This document shows, one piece after another, positions 1 through 7,669 of a stretch of 54,923 bases of DNA (positions are counted from its first letter, which is position 1; each line of letters begins with the position of its first letter). Under the pieces are notes generated by a model. That model did no database searches, had not been told where the DNA came from, and was given only the letters and a program-made list of their open reading frames with translations. The translations under genes and the position numbers were made by a program. This DNA is from an uncultured Pirellulaceae bacterium. GTDB taxonomy: Bacteria > Planctomycetota > Planctomycetia > Pirellulales > Pirellulaceae. The DNA is taken from NCBI GenBank assembly GCA_947258905.1, contig CAMYKF010000406.1, positions 1 through 54,923 on the forward strand, read 5' to 3'.

Positions 1-212
1 AGTACCACTTTCGCTGGTTAGCTTTTTTGCGGATAGAGAAAGGAGTCGCGGCCCGCCAGCACTGCTGGTCAAGCCAGCAGTGGCACCATGGCCGAGAACC
101 GTGGGCCTCCAAATTCGGCAGTTGCTGATCGTAATCTTCGTCGTAGTCGATAAAGGCTCGCCGGAGTACCATTTTCGCTGGTTAGCTTTTTGCGGATAGA
201 GAAAGGAGTCGC
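1..212. repeat. Pair of 48-49 bp direct repeats flanking a short hairpin
   Basis: Bases 1-49 and 165-212 are nearly identical: both begin AGTACCA and end GGATAGAGAAAGGAGTCGC. They differ by one C/T substitution and by the length of a T run (six against five). Each copy contains an AAAGGAG string like a ribosome binding site, and copy 2 is followed by ATG at 218, but the 67-codon frame there runs antisense into the end of the dehydrogenase gene and does not look like a real protein. Between the copies, 60-68 and 74-82 form a perfect 9-bp inverted repeat (CACTGCTGG / CCAGCAGTG, loop TCAAG). Bases 1-263 hold no gene I can support. The left copy starts at base 1, so the element may extend beyond the window. 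Confidence 0.8.
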
Positions 213-263
213 CCACGATGGATACGTGTTGCACTATGCCGGGGAGGTTCCGGCTGCGTTTCC

Positions 264-1787
264 CTAGTCCTTGCGTTCGGTTTTCCACACCGGGTCCTGG
301 TGCGAATCGTCGCTGGACGCGAACCAGCGGGTCATGGTCATTTTTTGCCGGGTGTAAAAATGGATGCTCTCGCTTCCCTGGATGTGCAGGTCACCAAAGA
401 ACGACTGGTTCCAGCCGGTAAACGGGAACCAGGCCATCGGTGCCGGGACACCGACATTGATGCCGATCATGCCCGCATTGAAGTGCTGTTTAAATTGTCG
501 CGCCGCAAAGCCATCGCGAGTAAAAATCGAAGCGCCATTACCGTAGGGACAAGCGCGACCCAACTTGAGCACGCTATCCAGATCGGTGGCGCGAATCACG
601 GAAAGAACCGGGCCAAAGATCTCATCCCGGGCCACTTGCATCGGCGATCTGACTTGATCAATCACGCTGGGACCGATCAGGAATCCATCGCCGGCAAAAT
701 CCTGGCGACCGTCCAGCGCCACCTTCGCGCCTTCGCCGGCAGCGATGTCCATGTAGCCTGCCACGCGTTCAACGTGCTCGCGGCGAATCAGTGGTCCCAT
801 GTCAACGTCTTCGTTGTCCTCCGAGGGACCCACACGCAGGCTGCTTGCGTGGTCCGATAAACCCTCGACCAGCGGGTCGCCAATGTTGCCGATGGCGACA
901 GCGATGCTGCCGGCCATACAGCGTTGTCCCCCGCAACCGAATGCAGAGGCAGCCAGTGCCTTGACCGAGATATCCAGGTCGGCGTCAGGCATGACGATCA
1001 GGTGGTTTTTGGCGCCACCGGCGGCCTGCACTCGCTTGCCGTTTTTGGTTCCGGTTTCGTAGATGTATTTGGCAATGGGCGTCGATCCGACAAACGAAAT
1101 CGCGGCCACGTCCGGGTGAGTCAGTAATGCGTCCACGCATTCCTTGTCGCCGTGCACGATGTTGAATACACCATCAGGCAGTCCTGCCTCGGTCAGGAGT
1201 TCGCCGATTAGAACGGCTGACAGCGGCGTTTTCTCGGAAGGCTTCAACACAAACGTGTTACCGCAAACCAGGGCGACCGGGATCATCCACATCGGCACCA
1301 TGGACGGAAAATTGTAGGGCGTAATGCCCACGCACACGCCCACGGGGTGCCGGACTGTTTCCGCATCAACCTCGGCAGCGATGTTGGGCAGAGTTTCGCC
1401 GGTGATCATGGCCGGAATCCCGGCCGCGAACTCCACCATCTCCACGGTTCGCTGGACTTCGGCACGTGACTCGGCCAGTGTCTTGCCGTGCTCGCGGGTG
1501 ACCAGGGCGGCGATTTCGTTAAATCGCTCTTCCATGATCTGCCGCAAGCGAAACATCAATCGCGCCCGCTCTACAACTGGCGTTTCCTTCCATGCGGGCA
1601 ACGCATCCACTGCCGACTGTACGACCCGCCCCGTTTCTTCGGCTGAACACATCGGCACTTGGGCGATAGCCTGGCCCGTCGAAGGATTGAATACCGTCGC
1701 CGTGCGGGCAGTGTTGCATTCGATCCATTTTCCTGCGCTGAAAATTGGCACGGTATCCAGTGACGACGTTGCTTGTGCTGCGCACAT
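264..1787 (-). CDS. mmsA: CoA-acylating (methyl)malonate-semialdehyde dehydrogenase
   Basis: A 507-residue aldehyde dehydrogenase-fold enzyme that would oxidise malonate semialdehyde (from beta-alanine) or methylmalonate semialdehyde with NAD+ and CoA, releasing CO2 and giving acetyl-CoA or propionyl-CoA. Visible marks: ITPYNFPSMVPMWM (about residues 155-168), LKPSEKTP (181-188), FVGSTPIAKYIY, and catalytic Cys290 in CGGQRCMA. The usual ALDH general-base glutamate is replaced in GGAKNH (257-262), which is characteristic of this CoA-dependent subfamily. ATG at 1787 gives the normal family length and has GGAG about 10 bases upstream; the frame stays open to 2798 but that extension is antisense to the next gene. 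It is divergent from the ureidopropionase gene, and its place in a pyrimidine locus argues for malonate semialdehyde as substrate, the last step to acetyl-CoA. Confidence 0.93.
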   Translation of the reverse strand: MCAAQATSSLDTVPIFSAGKWIECNTARTATVFNPSTGQAIAQVPMCSAEETGRVVQSAVDALPAWKETPVVERARLMFRLRQIMEERFNEIAALVTREHGKTLAESRAEVQRTVEMVEFAAGIPAMITGETLPNIAAEVDAETVRHPVGVCVGITPYNFPSMVPMWMIPVALVCGNTFVLKPSEKTPLSAVLIGELLTEAGLPDGVFNIVHGDKECVDALLTHPDVAAISFVGSTPIAKYIYETGTKNGKRVQAAGGAKNHLIVMPDADLDISVKALAASAFGCGGQRCMAGSIAVAIGNIGDPLVEGLSDHASSLRVGPSEDNEDVDMGPLIRREHVERVAGYMDIAAGEGAKVALDGRQDFAGDGFLIGPSVIDQVRSPMQVARDEIFGPVLSVIRATDLDSVLKLGRACPYGNGASIFTRDGFAARQFKQHFNAGMIGINVGVPAPMAWFPFTGWNQSFFGDLHIQGSESIHFYTRQKMTMTRWFASSDDSHQDPVWKTERKD

Positions 1788-1910
1788 CCTGTTCACTCCG
1801 TTAAATGGAACTCGGGGGCGTCCAACGTGGACCAATGTAGGAACGTCTGCGGCGTTATGATACCATAATTGCCTGCCATTCAGTAATTCTTGCCTTACCC
1901 GAGTCCCGTC
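1788..1910. promoter_or_regulatory. Divergent promoter region of the pyrimidine locus
   Basis: These 123 bases separate the divergently transcribed semialdehyde dehydrogenase (minus) and ureidopropionase (plus) genes, so promoters for both must lie here or overlap the gene ends. I see no convincing -35/-10 pair and no clear operator palindrome; no transcription regulator gene lies in the locus. The call is inferred from gene layout only. Confidence 0.4.
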
Positions 1911-2780
1911 ATGCCACGCATCGTCAAGGGCGCACTGATTCAGGCCACGCTGTGCGAACCGGCCACCTCGCCGATCGACAAGATCAAGTCGGCAATGATC
2001 GACAAGCACGTTGATCTGATCGGTCAGGCTGCCGACCAGGGAGCCCAGTTTGTTTGCCTGCAAGAGCTGTTTTACGGTCCCTACTTTTGCGCCGAGCAGG
2101 ATGCCAAATGGTATGAGCTGACCGAACCCATTCCCGACGGGCCGACAGTCAAGTTGATGCAGGAGCTGGCAAAGAAACATGAAATGGTGATGGTCGTTCC
2201 CATGTACGAGGAGGACCTGCCAGGCATCTATTACAACTCGGCAGCCGTGATCGATGCTGACGGTTCCTATCTCGGCAAGTTCCGGAAAATGCACATTCCG
2301 CACTGCGCTCCCGGATTTTGGGAGAAGTTCTATTTCCGCCCCGGGAACCTCGGCTATCCGGTGTTCGAAACGCGAGTGGGAAAGCTTGGAGTCTACATCT
2401 GCTATGACCGGCATTTCCCGGACGGCGCACGTTGCCTGGGATTGAACGGCGCGGAAATCGTGCTCAATCCTTCGGCCACGGTGGCAGGGCTCAGCGAGTA
2501 CTTGTGGAAACTCGAGCAACCCGCCCATGCCGTCGCCAATCAGTATTTTGTGGGCGCCATTAATCGCCCCGGCACCGAAGCCCCCTGGAATATTGGCGAA
2601 TTCTACGGTCAGAGTTATTTCTGTGATCCCCGCGGACAAATCCTGGCCGAGGGTGGACGCAACTGCGATGACGTCGTTGTGGCCGATCTGGATCTGGATC
2701 TGATCCGCGAAGTGCGGAATACGTGGCAGTTCTTCCGCGACCGTCGCCCCGAAAGCTATCAGGCCATCGTTCAGCCGTGA
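1911..2780 (+). CDS. Beta-ureidopropionase (N-carbamoyl-beta-alanine amidohydrolase), nitrilase family
   Basis: A 289-residue cytoplasmic carbon-nitrogen hydrolase. The nitrilase triad is intact: Glu52 in CLQELFYGPYF, Lys126 in GKFRKMHIPH and Cys164 in VYICYDRHFP. The closest relatives I recall by motif are beta-ureidopropionases and N-carbamoylputrescine amidases, which are hard to separate by eye. The genes around it (PreA, dihydropyrimidinase, uracil-type permease, beta-alanine-type aminotransferase) favour the pyrimidine role: N-carbamoyl-beta-alanine to beta-alanine, CO2 and ammonia. I chose ATG 1911 (MPRIVKGAL) because family similarity begins there; an in-frame ATG at 1890 would add seven residues. 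Its TGA stop overlaps the GTG start of the permease gene (GTGA at 2777-2780), which indicates translational coupling. Confidence 0.88.
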   Translation: MPRIVKGALIQATLCEPATSPIDKIKSAMIDKHVDLIGQAADQGAQFVCLQELFYGPYFCAEQDAKWYELTEPIPDGPTVKLMQELAKKHEMVMVVPMYEEDLPGIYYNSAAVIDADGSYLGKFRKMHIPHCAPGFWEKFYFRPGNLGYPVFETRVGKLGVYICYDRHFPDGARCLGLNGAEIVLNPSATVAGLSEYLWKLEQPAHAVANQYFVGAINRPGTEAPWNIGEFYGQSYFCDPRGQILAEGGRNCDDVVVADLDLDLIREVRNTWQFFRDRRPESYQAIVQP

Positions 2781-4201
2781 ATGAACCGACCGAAGCAAAC
2801 GGCACCGTCATCTACGGACTTGACGACAAGCCGCCACCCGGTCGCGCATTGGTTCTGGCGATCCAGCATGTGCTGACCATGTTTGGCGCGACGGTGGCCG
2901 TGCCGCTGATGCTGGGACCCGAAGGGGATGGCTCGGGCATGGGCATGGACCGCCAGCAAGTGGCGATTCTGATCAGTTCGGTGATGTTGTGCAGCGGCCT
3001 GGCAACACTGATCCAGGTCACGTTTGGTTCGCGGTTGCCAATTATCCAGGGCGTCTCGTTCAGTTTTCTGGCGGCATTTCTGGCGATCATCGCGGCGGTC
3101 AAGGCCGAGGGTGGCGATGCCGCCGAAATCATGCAGTACATTGCCGGTGCCGTTCTCGTCGGCGCCGCGATCGAAATCACGATCGGTTTCTCCGGACTGT
3201 TTGGTCTGATACGTCGTGCGCTTTCACCAGTGGTGATTGGTCCGGTGATCATGCTGATTGGGCTGGCTTTGTATAACGCCGGCGCGCCGATGGCCGGCAC
3301 TTACTGGCCGATTTCGATCTTGACGATCGTGCTGATCATCGTCTTTTCCTATGTGCTGGCCCGGCGCTGGCGACTGTTCCGTTTGTTCCCAATTCTGCTG
3401 GCCATCCTGATCAGTGTCGGTGTCTGTGTCCTCATGACCGTCAGCGGAGTCATTGCCGATACTCATCCGGCGTTTGTGCATACCGAACACATTGCCGCTT
3501 CCAGCTGGCTGCGGATCGCTCCGTCCGAAGTGATCATGCCGTGGGGCCTGCCGAAATTTCATCTCGGATTTGTCCTCGCGGTACTGGCCGGTTATCTGGC
3601 CTCCATGATCGAGTCCTTTGGCGACTATCACGCCTGCAGCCAAATGGCGGGAGCTGGCGATCCCACTCCGCAGCAACTGTCACGCGGGATCGGGTGCGAG
3701 GGTGTCGGTTGTGCGTTAACCGGCGTATTGGGCGGGTTCAGTTCGACATCGTATTCCGAGAATATTGGACTGGTCGGTATTACCAAGGTGGGCAGTCGTT
3801 TCGTCGTGCAGATCTCGGCAGTGATCCTGGTCCTGCTGGGTTTGTTTGGCAAGTTTGGCGCAATGGCCGCTTCCATTCCCATTCCCATCGTTGGCGGACT
3901 GTATTGCGCCTTGTTCGGGCTAATTAGCGCGGTGGGCATTCGCGAGCTGGCCCGTGCAGATCTGAACGTGGACCGCAATCTTTTTATTGCCGGGTTCGCT
4001 TTGTTTATGGGATTGAGCGTGCCGGCATACTTCAATTCCGACGCCGGCGCCGCAGCACTGGAACAACTGGGTACCGTCTCGACCGGGTTGAGAGATGTGG
4101 TGGCCTCCATCGGTAAAACCGGTATGGCTGTGGCGGCCATCCTCGGCTTGATCCTGGACAACACGATTCCGGCGACACGCAGACAGCGGGGAATGCCGTA
4201 A
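2777..4201 (+). CDS. NCS2/NAT nucleobase permease, uracil-type
   Basis: A 474-residue integral membrane protein of the nucleobase-cation symporter 2 family (UraA/PurP-like), with many hydrophobic helices through its length. Family marks: QHVLTMFGATVAVPLML near the N-terminus, a glutamate-containing helix LASMIESFGDYHACS, and the NAT signature ENIGLVGITK preceded by GGFSSTSYS. The acidic residue at the first signature position, as in UraA (ENIG), rather than the QN of xanthine/uric acid carriers, together with the locus, supports uracil (possibly also cytosine or dihydrouracil) uptake. GTG at 2777 overlaps the ureidopropionase stop. The frame is open back to an ATG at 2723, but those residues are out-of-frame overlap with the upstream gene and not family-like. 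Confidence 0.9.
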   Translation: MNEPTEANGTVIYGLDDKPPPGRALVLAIQHVLTMFGATVAVPLMLGPEGDGSGMGMDRQQVAILISSVMLCSGLATLIQVTFGSRLPIIQGVSFSFLAAFLAIIAAVKAEGGDAAEIMQYIAGAVLVGAAIEITIGFSGLFGLIRRALSPVVIGPVIMLIGLALYNAGAPMAGTYWPISILTIVLIIVFSYVLARRWRLFRLFPILLAILISVGVCVLMTVSGVIADTHPAFVHTEHIAASSWLRIAPSEVIMPWGLPKFHLGFVLAVLAGYLASMIESFGDYHACSQMAGAGDPTPQQLSRGIGCEGVGCALTGVLGGFSSTSYSENIGLVGITKVGSRFVVQISAVILVLLGLFGKFGAMAASIPIPIVGGLYCALFGLISAVGIRELARADLNVDRNLFIAGFALFMGLSVPAYFNSDAGAAALEQLGTVSTGLRDVVASIGKTGMAVAAILGLILDNTIPATRRQRGMP

Positions 4202-4312
4202 GAACACCGGCGGTTTCGTTTGGTGGTACCTGGGGCATTCGGGTAGAATGCAGCCGCTGTGCCTCGAATCTGCTGGGTCCGCCGCGTTCTGATTTGAAAG
4301 GAAGTGTTACCC

Positions 4313-5443
4313 ATGGCCGATCTGTCGATCACGGTAAATGGGCTGAAGATGCCGAACCCCTTTGTCATTGGGTCGGGGCCGCCGGGAACCAACGCCAACG
4401 TGATTGGCAAGGCATTCGACGAAGGCTGGGGCGCGGTAATTGCCAAGACAATCAGTCTGGAAGCGGAAAAGGTCATCAATGTGCAGCCACGTTACGCGCG
4501 TCTGCGCAGCCGCGAGTCGAAAGAGATCTTTGGCTGGGAGAATATTGAGCTGATCAGCGATCGCAGCTTTGAAACCTGGCTGGACGAGTTCAAGTCACTC
4601 AAGGACAAGTATCCCGACCGGGTGCTCATCGCTTCGGTGATGGAAGAATATCGCGAAGACGCGTGGGCCGAGATTATTGAGAAGTGCCAGGATGCCGGTG
4701 TCGACGCGTTTGAACTGAATCTGTCCTGTCCGCATGGCTTGCCCGAACGCAAGATGGGCTCGGCCATGGGCGTCAATCCGGACATTGTGGAGGAGGTCTG
4801 CGGCTGGGTGCATCGCGTGGCCAAAATTCCGGTGTGGGCCAAGATGACTCCCAACGTGACCCGGATCGAAGACCCCACGGCAGCGGCGTTGCGGGGCGGG
4901 GCAGACGGGATCGCCGCCATCAATACCATCCGCAGCGTACTGGGCGTCGATTTGAAAACACTGCGGCCGGAACCTTCAGTCGAAGGCTATACGACGCCCG
5001 GCGGCTATTCCTGTCAGGCGGTCCGACCCATCGCTTTGCGAATCTGCATGGAGATTGCCACCTTGATCCGCGAAGAGTTTCCCGGCAAGACACTCAGCGG
5101 TATCGGCGGCATTGAAACCGGCAACGACGCCGCACAATTTATCCTGCTCGGTTGCGACACGGTGCAGGTCTGCACCGGCGTAATGAAAAGCGGCTACAAA
5201 ATCGTCAAGCCGATGATCGAGGAACTGTCCGCGTTTATGGACGAGCACGGCTTCAACACCATCGATGACTTCAAGGGACACAGTCTGCAGTTCTTCAAGA
5301 CGCATGCCGAGCTGGTCGAGTTACAGGCCGAAGCCCGAGCCCGCAAGAAGGCCGAGCACGACGCCAAGCAGATGATCCGCGAAGACGCCCAGTGGACCGG
5401 CGACGATTTCGTCGATCAAAGTGACGCGTTGGCGAGAGGATAG
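4313..5443 (+). CDS. preA: NAD-dependent dihydropyrimidine dehydrogenase, catalytic subunit PreA, lacking the ferredoxin tail
   Basis: A 376-residue FMN-containing TIM-barrel protein that reduces uracil/thymine to the 5,6-dihydro forms, the first step of reductive pyrimidine breakdown. The active-site loop LNLSCPHG is intact with Cys139 corresponding to the general-acid Cys of dihydropyrimidine dehydrogenases, flanked by Ser and His; WAKMTPNV, AINTIRS and GIGGIETGNDA are the expected FMN/substrate segments. ATG 4313 is preceded by GAAAGGAAG; a GTG at 4304 is less likely. E. coli PreA is longer and ends in a ferredoxin-like domain with two [4Fe-4S] motifs; here the C-terminus is instead a charged helix-like tail (ELVELQAEARARKK...) with no CxxCxxC. 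The usual partner PreT is not in the window, so the electron donor is unknown. Confidence 0.9.
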   Translation: MADLSITVNGLKMPNPFVIGSGPPGTNANVIGKAFDEGWGAVIAKTISLEAEKVINVQPRYARLRSRESKEIFGWENIELISDRSFETWLDEFKSLKDKYPDRVLIASVMEEYREDAWAEIIEKCQDAGVDAFELNLSCPHGLPERKMGSAMGVNPDIVEEVCGWVHRVAKIPVWAKMTPNVTRIEDPTAAALRGGADGIAAINTIRSVLGVDLKTLRPEPSVEGYTTPGGYSCQAVRPIALRICMEIATLIREEFPGKTLSGIGGIETGNDAAQFILLGCDTVQVCTGVMKSGYKIVKPMIEELSAFMDEHGFNTIDDFKGHSLQFFKTHAELVELQAEARARKKAEHDAKQMIREDAQWTGDDFVDQSDALARG

Positions 5444-5452
5444 GGCAGTTGC

Positions 5453-5505
5453 GAGGAAAGAGGGGAGAGGCGCGATGGAAGAGGGGAGAGGCGCGAGGGA
5501 AGAGG
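5453..5505. repeat. 21-bp tandem repeat, about 2.5 copies
   Basis: Bases 5453-5473, 5474-5494 and the partial 5495-5505 are a tandem array of a purine-rich 21-bp unit (GAnGGAAGAGGGGAGAGGCGC pattern with small changes). It begins about 10 bases after the preA stop, in the 205-base gap between the convergent preA and dihydropyrimidinase genes. The rest of the gap shows no gene and no clear terminator. Confidence 0.75.
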
Positions 5506-5648
5506 TTCCGGCTCAGTCGTCAACTTCGGCCTTCGAGATTCCTTGTTCAACATTCTGCGGTTCCGCGCTTTGATCCCGAGCCGCGGGCGTAGTGCAGCAG
5601 CACATTGAGACGCTTTACTTGACGTCCACCTGGTTGCGCTAACGCTGC

Positions 5649-7028
5649 CTAAAAATGAGTCGGCTGGCGGGCCAGAAACTGGCCCCGACCGATCGTGCCG
5701 GTGAACTGACCGTCCCGAGCCTGTACCTCTCCGCGAACTGTCACCACTGACGGACGCCCCTGAATCTCCCAGCCTTCAAAGGCGCTGTAGTCGACGTCCA
5801 TTTGCTGCGTGCTGGCCGAAATCTTGCCGCGGTAGTCGGGATCGTAAATCACCAGGTCGGCGTCGCTACCGATTTGAATGGCGCCCTTGCGCGGGTACAG
5901 TCCAAACAATTTCGCCGCCTGAGTACTGCCGGCGTCGACAAAAGTATTCAAGTCGATCTTGCCTGGCACCACGCCGTGCGTGTACAGCAGATTAATCCGG
6001 TCCTCAACCGAAGGAATGCCGTTGGGGATTTTCGTGAAATCATCGGCGCCCATTGTCTTCTGGTCGCCGAAATCGAAGGGCGCGTGATCAGTGGCCACGG
6101 TGCTGATCAAACGGTTGCGGATAGCGTCCCACAGGATGGGCTGGTTGCGCAGGTCGCGAATCGGCGGGGACATCACATACTTGGCACCTTCAAACTCGGG
6201 CCGCTCGGCGTATGTCTTGTCGAGCACCAGATAGGGAATGACGGTTTCGATCCACGCGTTGACACCGCGGTAACGCGCTGCCTGGGCCGCCTGAACGGCC
6301 GCATCGCATGACGTATGCACCACGTACACGTGCGCGCCGGTCAACTCGGCAAAGGTCATCAAGTGATGGACGCCTTCGGCCTCCACAGACTCGGGCCGGG
6401 AAGGCTCGTGGAATTCGGGGCCGGTCTTCCCGGCCGCCAGCAACTCGCCCTGCAACTGGGCGACTGCTGTGGCGTTTTCGCAGTGAGCCGTGACGATCAC
6501 GCCCAGTTCCCGGGCCAGTTTCAGAGTGCGGAACAGTTCCTCGTCGTCGATTCCGAACGCTCCAGGATAAGCGAGGAAGATCTTGAACGAGGCAATTCCG
6601 CGCGACACGATCTCGCGCAACTGGGCTTCTGATTCATCGTCAAACTTCGTCACTGCCATGTGGAATGAGTAGTCGACGGCGGCCAGACCCTCGGCTTTTG
6701 ATCGCCAAAGTTCAAACGCTTCCAGCGGCTGTTCCGCGCGGCTGGGGCAACACATCTCGATCAATGTCGTTGTGCCACCGACCAGCGCGGCCTTGCTGGC
6801 CGTTTCCCAGGTATCCTTCGACCAGGTCCCCATGAACGGCAAATAGATATGCACATGTGGATCAATGAACCCGGGAAACACATACTTGCCGCTGGCGTCG
6901 ATCACTTCCGCCGCGGAGTCTTCCAGACCAGTCCCGATCGCCGAAATGGTTTCGCCCTGGACATGGATATCGGCAACAAAATCATCGGTGGCCGTGATGA
7001 TTCGTCCGTTCTTGATAAGTAATGCCAT
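5649..7028 (-). CDS. hydA: Dihydropyrimidinase (D-hydantoinase family)
   Basis: A 459-residue binuclear-zinc amidohydrolase that opens 5,6-dihydrouracil to N-carbamoyl-beta-alanine. All metal ligands are visible: His58 and His60 in DPHVH, the carboxylated Lys149 in ASFKIFLAYPG, His182 in TAHCEN, His238 in YVVHTS and Asp314 in TVATDHAPF. The N-terminal MALLIKNGRIIT strand and the C-terminal GSDADLVIYDP belong to the composite beta-sandwich of this family. Family members with this motif set are often called hydantoinases; the locus (PreA, ureidopropionase, cytosine deaminase) makes dihydropyrimidinase the better name. Start ATG 7028 has AAGGAAA upstream and the length is typical. It is followed in the same direction by nothing until the convergent preA; upstream is the deaminase gene, 26 bases away, likely one transcript. 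Confidence 0.93.
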   Translation of the reverse strand: MALLIKNGRIITATDDFVADIHVQGETISAIGTGLEDSAAEVIDASGKYVFPGFIDPHVHIYLPFMGTWSKDTWETASKAALVGGTTTLIEMCCPSRAEQPLEAFELWRSKAEGLAAVDYSFHMAVTKFDDESEAQLREIVSRGIASFKIFLAYPGAFGIDDEELFRTLKLARELGVIVTAHCENATAVAQLQGELLAAGKTGPEFHEPSRPESVEAEGVHHLMTFAELTGAHVYVVHTSCDAAVQAAQAARYRGVNAWIETVIPYLVLDKTYAERPEFEGAKYVMSPPIRDLRNQPILWDAIRNRLISTVATDHAPFDFGDQKTMGADDFTKIPNGIPSVEDRINLLYTHGVVPGKIDLNTFVDAGSTQAAKLFGLYPRKGAIQIGSDADLVIYDPDYRGKISASTQQMDVDYSAFEGWEIQGRPSVVTVRGEVQARDGQFTGTIGRGQFLARQPTHF

Positions 7029-7054
7029 GCAATCGTTTCCTTGTCAGTGTTCAG

Positions 7055-7510
7055 CTATGCGTCAAGTACGCCTATGTCTTCGTGCCACAATTCCGGTCTG
7101 GCTTGAATGAAATCGCGGAGGACTTCCTCGATCTCCTGGTTGTTGGCCAACACCAGTTCGACTCCATTACTGCTCAACAAGTCTTCCGAACCCCGGAAGT
7201 TCGTGTTCTCGCCGATCACGACCCGGGGAATTCCGTACAGCAAAATCGTACCGCTGCACATCGCACAGGGGGAGAGTGTTGTGAACATCGTCGCCCGACG
7301 GTACTCGGCGGCCGTGAACCGGCCGGCGTTGCGGATACAGTCCGTTTCGGCGTGCAGGATTGGGTCATCCTGTTGGACTCTTCGGTTGTGTCCCAAACCC
7401 ACAATCGTGTTATCGATGACCAGGGCGGCGCCGATGGGAATACCGCCTTCACGCAGACTTTTTTTCGCCTGGGCGATGGCGGCTTGCAAGTAGATTTGGT
7501 CGTAGTTCAT
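7055..7510 (-). CDS. Cytosine deaminase, yeast Fcy1-like (CDA-fold) type
   Basis: A 151-residue zinc deaminase of the cytidine deaminase fold. Zinc ligands His53 (HAET, with catalytic Glu55), Cys82 and Cys85 (TLSPCAMC) are in place. Several segments closely follow yeast cytosine deaminase as I remember it: GGIPIGAALV, LGHNRR, LYGIPRVVIGENTNF and the C-terminal RPELWHEDIG. This makes cytosine to uracil plus ammonia more likely than guanine or tRNA adenosine deamination, and differs from the amidohydrolase-type CodA of enteric bacteria. The gene sits between the aminotransferase and dihydropyrimidinase genes on the same strand, so it would feed uracil into the pathway. ATG 7510 begins at the family N-terminus; AAGGAAA lies about 13 bases upstream, somewhat far. 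Confidence 0.85.
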   Translation of the reverse strand: MNYDQIYLQAAIAQAKKSLREGGIPIGAALVIDNTIVGLGHNRRVQQDDPILHAETDCIRNAGRFTAAEYRRATMFTTLSPCAMCSGTILLYGIPRVVIGENTNFRGSEDLLSSNGVELVLANNQEIEEVLRDFIQARPELWHEDIGVLDA

Positions 7511-7527
7511 GTTACATGTGCTTTTCC

Positions 7528-7646
7528 TTACCCTCCCTCCGGGCCCTCCGGGAGGGTCGAGCGACAGCGAGGGGAGGGCGGTTATGAGTTACAGCCCTCC
7601 CCGCAAACTCGCAAGCTCGTTTGCGAACCTCCCGGAGGGAGGGTAA
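7528..7646. repeat. Palindromic intergenic element with 16-bp perfect terminal inverted arms
   Basis: TTACCCTCCCTCCGGG at 7528-7543 and its exact complement CCCGGAGGGAGGGTAA at 7631-7646 bound a 119-bp element that fills the gap between the aminotransferase and deaminase genes. Inside is another palindrome, CCCTCCGGGAGGG (7544-7556). No coding frame. Related GGGAGGG/GGGGAGAA-type palindromes occur at about 31067-31101, 35990-36042 and 43005-43070. It has no transposase and may be a REP/MITE-like unit. Confidence 0.8.
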
Positions 7647-7669
7647 TTTCAACGGGCGAGGCAAGTTAG

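Noticed and set aside
218..421. 67-codon frame preceded by an AAAGGAG string in repeat copy 2
   Set aside because: It runs antisense into the end of the dehydrogenase gene and has an unlikely composition; the AAAGGAG is part of the repeat and also present in copy 1 without a start codon.
1788..2798. Extended open frame upstream of the semialdehyde dehydrogenase on the minus strand
   Set aside because: The 337 extra codons are antisense to the ureidopropionase gene and have no family-like sequence; the ATG at 1787 gives the normal length.
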